Below, one piece after another: positions 58,042-64,000 of a stretch of 64,000 nucleotides of DNA. The stretch is from Acidithiobacillus caldus ATCC 51756. GTDB lineage: Bacteria > Pseudomonadota > Gammaproteobacteria > Acidithiobacillales > Acidithiobacillaceae. Each line of letters opens with the position of its first letter. Positions within the stretch are counted from its first letter, which is position 1. The stretch lies in assembly GCF_000175575.2 (NCBI RefSeq), contig NZ_CP005986.1, forward strand, positions 2,437,001 to 2,501,000. Reading direction: 5' to 3'. Made by a program: the position numbers and the translations under genes. A model generated the notes under the pieces. That model ran no database searches, was not told the DNA's origin, and saw only the letters and a program-made list of their open reading frames with translations.

Positions 58042-58055
58042 TTGACAAATATCAA
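58042..58055. promoter_or_regulatory. FNR-type operator
   Basis: TTGACAAATATCAA differs from the consensus TTGAT-N4-ATCAA at one base. It lies 95 bases before the persulfide dioxygenase ATG. If it is centred at -41.5, transcription would start near 58090 with a weak -10 TAGTCT at 58078-58083, the arrangement of an FNR-activated class II promoter. Confidence 0.65.
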
Positions 58056-58136
58056 TGCATGGGACCGCCTCGCCGGTTAGTCTGGACGCAAAACGGGTGG
58101 ATTCCGGATACCACTGCGACGAGAGGAGCCGTCATC

Positions 58137-58844
58137 ATGTTTTTCAAGCAGCTTTTTGACACCGAGAGCAGCACCTACACCTACATCCTGGGCGATCTGA
58201 CCTGGCGCGAAGCCGTGGTCATCGACGCCGTCAAGGGGCATAGCGACGCGATTCTGCGCATCCTGCAAGAACACGACCTGACCCTGCGCTACGCTTTGGA
58301 AACCCACGTCCATGCGGACCACGTCAGCGCTGCCGGGGATCTGCGCGCCCTGAGTCGCGCCGAGGTCGTCATCTCTGCCGCCGCGGGAGCCGATTGTGCC
58401 GACCGCAAGGTGGAAGACGGAGATTTCCTGGTCCTCGGAGACGATGTCATCCGCGTACTGGCAACACCCGGCCACACGCCGGGCTGCGTGAGCTATCGCT
58501 GGCACGATCGCGTATTCACGGGCGACGCTCTGCTCATTGGCGGCTGCGGGCGTACCGACTTTCAGGGCGGCGATGCGGGTACCCTTTTTGACAGCATCAC
58601 TCAGAAACTGTTCACCTTGCCCGAAGAGACCTTGGTCTATCCCGGGCACGACTATCACGGGCGCTGGGTCAGTTGTATCGCCGAAGAGAAACGCAGTAAT
58701 CCGCGTCTGGCGGGAAAGTCCAGGGAAGAGTTCATTGCACTCATGGGCTCCCTGGATCTGGCCCAACCCAAACACATCCACGTAGCGGTCCCCGCCAATG
58801 TGCGCTGCGGCCGCGACGACATCGGGAGCAATCCACATGAATGA
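58137..58844 (+). CDS. persulfide dioxygenase (ETHE1-like, metallo-beta-lactamase fold)
   Basis: 235-residue non-heme iron enzyme oxidising glutathione persulfide to sulfite. Signature ETHVHADHVSAAG with His57, His59, Asp61 and His62; iron ligands by analogy with ETHE1 are His57, His113 and Asp130. GGCGRTDFQGGD and YPGHDYHGR are family motifs. GAGAGGAG precedes the ATG at 58137. It overlaps the next gene, and an SQR-like gene follows, so a sulfide/persulfide oxidation unit is likely. Confidence 0.9.
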   Translation: MFFKQLFDTESSTYTYILGDLTWREAVVIDAVKGHSDAILRILQEHDLTLRYALETHVHADHVSAAGDLRALSRAEVVISAAAGADCADRKVEDGDFLVLGDDVIRVLATPGHTPGCVSYRWHDRVFTGDALLIGGCGRTDFQGGDAGTLFDSITQKLFTLPEETLVYPGHDYHGRWVSCIAEEKRSNPRLAGKSREEFIALMGSLDLAQPKHIHVAVPANVRCGRDDIGSNPHE

Positions 58845-59346
58845 ATCCGACGATACCCCCCCATTTCCGGCAGATCGTCGCCGCGGCGGGCGCGGCCTCG
58901 CTCTGGCCACGGGCGGCGAAAAACAGGCGCGGCACCAGCACGATCAGGAGGTTTTCCATCGTCTCTTGGCCCTGCACGCGGAGATCCGGCGGGAGTTGCA
59001 TCGCACCGAGTCGGGCATCCGCAGTCTGACCACTTCGGAAAACCCCGAGGTGGTGGGCTTGCTGCACGACCACGTGCCCAGCATGCATCGGCGTCTGCAG
59101 GAAAACTTTGGTCTGCGTTTTTGGGATCCCGCCTTCGCCGAACTCTTCGCGCAGCACGACAAGGTACAGATGGAGGTCACCCTCCTGCCCAATGGCGTTC
59201 TGGTGGAAGAGTGCAGCGACGACCCCAATGTCGTGCGCCTCATTCAGGCGCACGGCCAGATCGTCAGTCTGTTCTCGGCGCGGGGTTTTGCCCAGGCACA
59301 GGAGGCGAGCCCCCTTCCCGAGGACTATCGACGCGTGCTGGTGTGA
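58837..59346 (+). CDS. hypothetical protein in sulfur-oxidation cluster, 169 aa
   Basis: Soluble protein of unknown family. The N-terminal third is charged and likely disordered; the rest has several conserved-looking His-rich segments: LLHDHVPSMHRRL, FAQHDKVQMEVTLLPNG and LIQAHGQIVSLF, with VEECSDDPNVV between. It overlaps the dioxygenase gene by eight bases and is followed by the SQR-like gene. A metal- or heme-related role is only a guess from the His content. Confidence 0.6.
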   Translation: MNESDDTPPFPADRRRGGRGLALATGGEKQARHQHDQEVFHRLLALHAEIRRELHRTESGIRSLTTSENPEVVGLLHDHVPSMHRRLQENFGLRFWDPAFAELFAQHDKVQMEVTLLPNGVLVEECSDDPNVVRLIQAHGQIVSLFSARGFAQAQEASPLPEDYRRVLV

Positions 59347-59479
59347 GCATCCCTGGCCGCGCCCGCGGCGCATTGCGCGAGCGCGGTATATACTGAGGAA
59401 GCAAGCCTGCGTCATCCGCATTGGATGCTCGGAATCTGCGCATACCGGGCGGAATCCACAGGTCACCGGAGGATGAAAA

Positions 59480-60613
59480 ATGACCAGAATCACCATATTG
59501 GGAGCCGGTTTCGGCGGCCTCACCGCCGTCCGTCACCTGCGCCGGCAGCTGCCGGACGCCGAAATCCATCTGCTCGCCCCGCGCGCGGAATTCGTTTACT
59601 ACCCGAGCCTTATCTGGGTGCCCACGGGCCTGCGCCAGGGGCCTGAACTGCGCGTCGATCTGGACGCATTCTTCCGTCGCAACCGCATCCACTTCCACGC
59701 CGGGCGCGTGACGGCCATCGAGGCGCAGGGACGAAAGGTGCGCAGTGACCAAGGCGAGGAGATCGACAACGATGTTCTGCTCATTGCCACGGGCGGGCGC
59801 TCCCTGCGCAAGCTCCCCGGGATCGAGCATGGCCTCGCCATCTGCGATGGTATCGAGGCAGCGGAACAGATTCGCGACCGCCTGGCCCTTCTGGAGGAAG
59901 GCGATATCGCCTTCGGTTTCGCCGGCAACCCGGCGGAACCCGGCGCGGTTCGCGGTGGACCCATCTTCGAACTGCTCTTTGGTATCGATACCTGGCTGCG
60001 CCGACGCGGTCGGCGTGACGCCATCCGCCTGCATTTCTTCAATCCCATGCGCGAGCCCGGTAATCGGCTGGGTTCGGCAGCGGTATCTGGCCTTTTGGCG
60101 GAGATGGAAAGGCGTGGGATTCACACCCATCTGGGCCACAAAATCCTTTCCTTCGACGCCCAAAAGGTAGAGACGGAGGGCGGCACCATTCCCGCCAACC
60201 TCATCCTCTTCATGCCGGGAATGACGGGACCAGAATTTGCCCTGCCCAGTGGCCTGCCCCTGTCTCCCGGCGGTTTTATCCAGGCCGATGGCCACTGTGC
60301 GGTGGTGGGCTTTCCCGGAGTCTATGTCGTGGGCGATGCCGGTGCCTACGAGGGCAGCCCGGACTGGTTACCCAAGCAGGGCCATGCTGCCGACCTGCAG
60401 GCGGAAACGGCGGCGCACAACATCGTCCGGTACCTGCGCGGCGAGGCGCCGGACAAGCGCTTCAAAAATGAACTGGTGTGTATCGTCGATGGCATCGACA
60501 ACGCCTTCATGGTCTACCGTAGCCCGGAGCAGGCGCGGGTCATCCCGAGCCCCCTGTGGCACCTCGCCAAACGCGCCTTCGAGTGGCGTTACCTTTTGCA
60601 CTACCGCGGCTAG
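59480..60613 (+). CDS. SQR-like FAD-dependent oxidoreductase
   Basis: 377-residue flavoprotein of the sulfide:quinone oxidoreductase/flavocytochrome c family. N-terminal FAD fold ITILGAGFGGLTAVRHLRR, second nucleotide motif LLIATGG, and VYVVGDAGAY. Cys122 and Cys334 resemble two of the three redox cysteines of SQR; the third, Cys160 in the characterised enzyme, is absent (the segment reads RGGPIFELLFGID). The C terminus (LAKRAFEWRYLLHYRG) is amphipathic, fitting membrane attachment. GGAGG precedes the ATG; a TATACT at 59389 may be a -10. Confidence 0.8.
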   Translation: MTRITILGAGFGGLTAVRHLRRQLPDAEIHLLAPRAEFVYYPSLIWVPTGLRQGPELRVDLDAFFRRNRIHFHAGRVTAIEAQGRKVRSDQGEEIDNDVLLIATGGRSLRKLPGIEHGLAICDGIEAAEQIRDRLALLEEGDIAFGFAGNPAEPGAVRGGPIFELLFGIDTWLRRRGRRDAIRLHFFNPMREPGNRLGSAAVSGLLAEMERRGIHTHLGHKILSFDAQKVETEGGTIPANLILFMPGMTGPEFALPSGLPLSPGGFIQADGHCAVVGFPGVYVVGDAGAYEGSPDWLPKQGHAADLQAETAAHNIVRYLRGEAPDKRFKNELVCIVDGIDNAFMVYRSPEQARVIPSPLWHLAKRAFEWRYLLHYRG

Positions 60614-60682
60614 TCTGGGGCATCGGCCATTCTTCGTCGGAGGTGATCCGAGCTGGGCTCTTGGCGCACCGAGGTCGAGCTG

Positions 60683-61864
60683 TCAGGAGTAGTGCCGCCC
60701 CTTCCAGGCGCCGCCCCTTCCCAGGTAATGGCGGCGTCCGGAGTCGACGGTCATGAGGGTATACAGCCAGGCGGCGGGAAAGAGGCTGGCACCCCACCAC
60801 CAGGGTAAGGAGTAGAAACGCAGCATCGGCACATACATGCGCCAGGCGAGCAGAAGGGCCACGGCGGCGGGTAGCCACAACCACCAGACCTGCGTGAGTA
60901 CTCCGTAGAGCAGGGCCAGAAGCGGCCAGAGATAGAGGAGGGTCATCCCCGTCACTGCCAGCAGTAGGCGGCTGGGCTTCTGCTCCAACTGCACATAGGC
61001 CGAGCGGGCGACCATGGACCAGATCTCGTCGAGCCGTGGATAAGCGCGCAGGCTGCGGCTGTCGTGGGTGAGGCCAAGCCAGATGGCTCCCATGGGCTTC
61101 AGCAGGCCCGCCAGGGTGCAATCGTCGATGAGGGCAGCGCGCATGCGCGCGAGGCCTCCGGCACGCTCCAGGGCGTCGCGGCACAGCAGCATGCAACCAC
61201 CGGCTGCACCGGCGAGGCGGTGTCGCGCGTCATTGACCCAGGCAAAGGGATAGAGTTTCTGGAAAAAGAAAACGAAGGCCGGGATCAGAAGGCGCTCCCA
61301 AAAGCTCTGGCAGGACAGCTCCACCATCAGCGAGACCAATACCCGCTGCTCCCCTTCGGCCTTGGCCACCAGACGGCGGAGCACCGTCTCTCCGTGCTGG
61401 ATGTCGGCATCCGTAAACCAGAGCCAGGGCACATCACCCGCTGCCGCCACTCCTTGGGACTGAGCCCAGACCTTGCCCGCCCAGCCCGGTGGTAGATCCT
61501 GACCGCGCAGCACCTGCAGGCGGTGGCTGGCCCCTACGGCTGCCGCCGCCTGTCGCGCCAGTGCGGCGGTGTCGTCGCTACTCTGATCGTCCACCACGAT
61601 CAGGTGCAGACTGCCGGGGTAGTCTTGGCTCAGGATGCTGCGGACGCAGGGACCGATACCCGCGGCCTCGTTGCGTGCGGGGACCACCGCCACCACCGCT
61701 GGCCACTGGGGGGGTGGCGCGATCACCGCCGCCAGACGCTCGCTGCAACGCCAGAAGTGCCCCCGGCCAAAATAGAGCACGAGCCAGGCGAGGAGCACCG
61801 CCCAGGTCAGGAGGCCAAGTAACCGGAGCACAATGGGATCGGCTATCAGCTCTGGATACGCCAC
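60683..61864 (-). CDS. hpnB: hopanoid biosynthesis-associated glycosyltransferase HpnB
   Basis: 393-residue family 2 glycosyltransferase with an N-terminal membrane helix and three C-terminal helices. PAVVAVVPARNEAAGIG, VVDDQSSDDT, LWFTDADIQH and the membrane stretch LLIPAFVFFFQKLYPF match HpnB, associated with hopanoid (C35) modification. No other hpn gene is in the window. GTG at 61864 is the suggested start; the frame is open to 61918, deeper inside pilU. Confidence 0.82.
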   Translation of the reverse strand: MAYPELIADPIVLRLLGLLTWAVLLAWLVLYFGRGHFWRCSERLAAVIAPPPQWPAVVAVVPARNEAAGIGPCVRSILSQDYPGSLHLIVVDDQSSDDTAALARQAAAAVGASHRLQVLRGQDLPPGWAGKVWAQSQGVAAAGDVPWLWFTDADIQHGETVLRRLVAKAEGEQRVLVSLMVELSCQSFWERLLIPAFVFFFQKLYPFAWVNDARHRLAGAAGGCMLLCRDALERAGGLARMRAALIDDCTLAGLLKPMGAIWLGLTHDSRSLRAYPRLDEIWSMVARSAYVQLEQKPSRLLLAVTGMTLLYLWPLLALLYGVLTQVWWLWLPAAVALLLAWRMYVPMLRFYSLPWWWGASLFPAAWLYTLMTVDSGRRHYLGRGGAWKGRHYS

Positions 61865-62617
61865 TGCCGTTCGCCATCGCTCTGCGCGCCGGGATCCTCG
61901 AGGCCACGACGCAGGCATTCCATCTTGATGGCAAGGCGCAGGTCATTCTGCGAGTCCGCCCCGCGCAGAGCGTCCTCATAATGGATCAGACCGTCCATGT
62001 AGAGCTTCAGGAGGGACTGGTCAAAGGTCTGCATGCCGACATCGTTGGTGCGTGCCATGGCGTCCTTGAGCAGGCCTACCTCGCCCTTGTAGATCAGATC
62101 GGCGTTGGTAATTCTTATGCAGGAACTCGATGGGGTCCTCGATGGTGAGGATGTGCCCGGGGGAGTTCTGGTTACGATACTGGATCATGGACGCAAGGGA
62201 GGTACTCTTGCCCGAACCGGTTGCCCCCACGAAAAGCACCAGTCCCCGCGCCGACATAGCGAGACTCTTGAGCACGTCGGGCATCTTCAGCTGCTCAAGG
62301 GTGGGGATGTCGGTCTTGATGGCGCGCAGCACGAAACCCAGCTCGCCACGCTGGAAGAAGCCATTGACGCGAAAACGGCCGATACCACTGGCCGAGATCG
62401 CCATGTTGACCTCCTTTTCCTGCTGGAACTCCTGCAGACGCTCCAGACCCAGGATCTCCTTGGCCAGGGCCAAGGTTTGGCCGGGCCGCAGGGCCTCCTG
62501 ACCGATGGGAACCGCGCGACCGTCGATCTTCAGGGTGGGTGGAGCACCGACGGTGAGATACAGGTCCGAGGCGTTCTTCTGCACCATCAATTGCAGCAAC
62601 TGTTCGAGGGCGGCCAT
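61846..62617 (-). pseudogene. pilU: type IV pilus ATPase PilU with internal deletion
   Basis: The N-terminal part (62617 to about 62114) reads normally: MAALEQLLQLMVQKNASDLYL-like start, ATP loop FVGATGSGKSTS and TIEDPIEFLHK. Then the frame changes and the sequence continues at ITNADLIYKGEVGLLKDAMA and GMQTFDQSLLKLYMDGLIHYEDAL up to 61846. About 145 residues are missing between them, including the Asp box, Walker B and His box. The surviving first frame ends at 62021 as a 198-residue fragment. The neighbouring pilT is intact. Confidence 0.82.
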
Positions 62618-62625
62618 CCTGCACC

Positions 62626-63675
62626 TCAGGCGACGGCAGCGAAGCTGTCTTTGTTCTGCACCCGCCGAAGCGCCTCCTCGCGGGTGATACGGTGGGCGCG
62701 GACGAGGTCCGCAAGACACTGATCCAGGGTCTGCATGCCCTGATTCTGACCGGTTTGAATCACCGAGTACATCTGCGCAATCTTGTTTTCGCGGATGAGG
62801 TTGCGGATGGCCGGGTTGGCAATCATGATTTCGTGGGCGGCCACTCGGCCCTTGCCATCCGCCGTTTTGAGGAGGGTCTGGGAGATGACCGCGCGCAGGG
62901 ACTCCGACAGCATGGCCCGCACCATGTCCTTCTCGCCGCCGGGGAAGGAGTCGACGATACGATCGATGGTTTTCGGCGCCGAGCTCGTGTGCAGGGTCGC
63001 GAAGACGACGTGGCCGGTTTCCGCAGCGGTAAGGGCCAGGCGCATGGTCTCCAGATCGCGCAACTCGCCCACGAGAATGACGTCCGGATCCTCACGCAGG
63101 GCCGAGCGCAGGGCATTGGCAAAGGAGTGGGTATGTGGCCCCACCTCGCGCTGGTTGATGAGGCATTTTTTGGGGGTGTGGAGGAATTCGATGGGATCCT
63201 CGATGGTGATGATGTGGTCGGCACGCTGCTGGTTGATGTGATCGACCATGGCGGCCAGGGTCGTGGATTTGCCCGATCCCGTGGGCCCCGTCACCAGGAC
63301 CAGACCGCGTGGAACGTTGATGATATCCTTGAAGACCTTGGGCGCATTCAGATCCTCGAGGCTCAGCACCTTGGCGGGAATGGTGCGGAAGGCCGCCGCC
63401 GGCCCACGGTCCTGATTGAAGGCATTGACACGGAAGCGCGCCACCCCGGCCAGATCGATGGCGAAGTCGATCTCGAGATTTTCTTCAAACCATTTGCGCT
63501 GGGCATCGTTCATGATGTCGTAGATCATGGCGTGTACCGTCTTGGCGTCCAGGGGCTCGACATTGAGATGGCGGATGTCGCCATGGATGCGCAACATGGG
63601 CGGCAAGCCGGCGGACATGTGGGTGTCGGAGGCATTGTTCTTGACGGCAAAAGTCAGCAGTTCGGTGATATCCAC
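62626..63675 (-). CDS. pilT: type IV pilus twitching motility ATPase PilT
   Basis: 349-residue hexameric retraction ATPase. SDTHMSAGLPPMLRIHGD N domain, Walker A GPTGSGKST, Asp box TIEDPIEFLH, Walker B DPDVILVGELRD, His box TGHVVFATLHTSSA and C-terminal GMQTLDQCLADL are all intact. It lies eight bases before pilU. It gives the undeleted comparison for that gene. Confidence 0.96.
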   Translation of the reverse strand: MDITELLTFAVKNNASDTHMSAGLPPMLRIHGDIRHLNVEPLDAKTVHAMIYDIMNDAQRKWFEENLEIDFAIDLAGVARFRVNAFNQDRGPAAAFRTIPAKVLSLEDLNAPKVFKDIINVPRGLVLVTGPTGSGKSTTLAAMVDHINQQRADHIITIEDPIEFLHTPKKCLINQREVGPHTHSFANALRSALREDPDVILVGELRDLETMRLALTAAETGHVVFATLHTSSAPKTIDRIVDSFPGGEKDMVRAMLSESLRAVISQTLLKTADGKGRVAAHEIMIANPAIRNLIRENKIAQMYSVIQTGQNQGMQTLDQCLADLVRAHRITREEALRRVQNKDSFAAVA

Positions 63676-63706
63676 GGCGATTCTCCAGAGGGTGTGGAGC
63701 GACTAG

Positions 63707-63735
63707 TTGGGTTACGACGCCATGGGGACTAATAT
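63707..63735 (+). promoter_or_regulatory. putative promoter of the yggS-type gene
   Basis: TTGGGT (63707-63712) and TAATAT (63730-63735) are 17 bases apart in the 70-base gap between divergent pilT and yggS. The predicted start would be at about 63742, close to the ATG at 63746, so the leader would be only a few bases. Confidence 0.35.
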
Positions 63736-63745
63736 AGTCGAGCTT

Positions 63746-64000
63746 ATGAAATCCGCCCAAGCCGTCCCAGACATTATGCTGCCGCGCCTGCGTACCCTGC
63801 AGGCGACCTTGCAGGCATACCCCACGGTGCGCCTGCTGGCGGTCAGCAAGGGGGTGGCAGCATCCCGTCTGCGTCTGGCCTACGGTCTTGGTCTGCGCCA
63901 CTTTGGCGAAAACTATCTGCAAGAGGCTCTGGACAAACAGAAAGCCCTCGCCGACCTCGACGGTATCGTCTGGCATTTCATCGGCCGCATCCAACGCAAC
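63746..64000 (+). CDS. yggS: YggS-family PLP homeostasis protein (partial)
   Basis: First 85 codons only; the window ends inside the gene. LLAVSKGV contains the Lys expected to bind pyridoxal phosphate, and LRHFGENYLQEALDKQ and WHFIGRIQRN are family motifs. The pilT/yggS divergent pair is conserved in many proteobacteria. Confidence 0.93.
   Translation, partial: MKSAQAVPDIMLPRLRTLQATLQAYPTVRLLAVSKGVAASRLRLAYGLGLRHFGENYLQEALDKQKALADLDGIVWHFIGRIQRN

Noticed and set aside
61865-61918. hpnB starting at 61918
   Set aside because: It would extend deeper into pilU and add residues not typical of HpnB; GTG at 61864 fits better.

Overview
The window is GC-rich chromosomal DNA from a Gram-negative, aerobic, sulfur-oxidising proteobacterium. 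The combination of two complete complex I (Nuo) clusters, a persulfide dioxygenase, an SQR-like flavoprotein and a hopanoid glycosyltransferase fits the Acidithiobacillia, with an Acidithiobacillus caldus-like genome as the best guess. That assignment is inferred from gene content and composition, not from a database search.

Layout. 1-1.6 kb: end of glmM, tpiA, secG and tRNA-Leu(GAG). 1.67-16.2 kb: a 14-gene nuoA-N operon (Nuo-1) plus a DUF2818 membrane protein and tRNA-Val(GAC). 16.3-23.7 kb: the translation block thrS, infC (AUC start), rpmI, rplT, pheS, pheT, ihfA, a MerR-type regulator and tRNA-Pro(GGG). 23.9-28.8 kb, minus strand: a frameshifted pyruvate kinase-like gene, a double-domain ABC permease and an ABC ATPase with a C-terminal extension. 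29-31.3 kb, minus strand: a repeat protein, a glycine-rich lipoprotein, a di-iron acyl-ACP-desaturase-like protein and a small unknown protein. 31.4-44.9 kb: a second, very compact nuo cluster (Nuo-2) with fused nuoCD. 45-49.8 kb: a decayed amino-acid permease, cfa, a histidine phosphatase, DUF2147, small lipoproteins, and divergent fur/bamE. 49.8-57.3 kb: ratA, a cardiolipin-synthase-like gene, smpB, a GT83-type glycosyltransferase, a DsbG-like protein and dsbB, purK/purE and trmB. 57.3-60.6 kb: an FNR-like regulator followed by a near-consensus FNR box, persulfide dioxygenase, an unknown protein and an SQR-like flavoprotein. 60.7-64 kb: hpnB, a pilU carrying an internal deletion, pilT, and the start of yggS.

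How it works together. Nuo-1 looks like a standard NADH:quinone oxidoreductase. Nuo-2 keeps all the Fe-S ligands checked, but three normally conserved membrane residues of the proton path are replaced: the second Glu of NuoK, one Lys of NuoM and one Lys of NuoN. It may therefore have different pumping stoichiometry, or run in reverse (quinol to NAD+), which chemolithotrophs need. The FNR-like gene, its operator-like site and the PDO/SQR-like genes form a plausible oxygen- or redox-controlled sulfide/persulfide module. Three genes are visibly broken: pyruvate kinase-like (one extra base), APC permease (large deletion) and pilU (internal deletion removing Walker B). No CRISPR array, insertion sequence, rRNA or prophage was seen.
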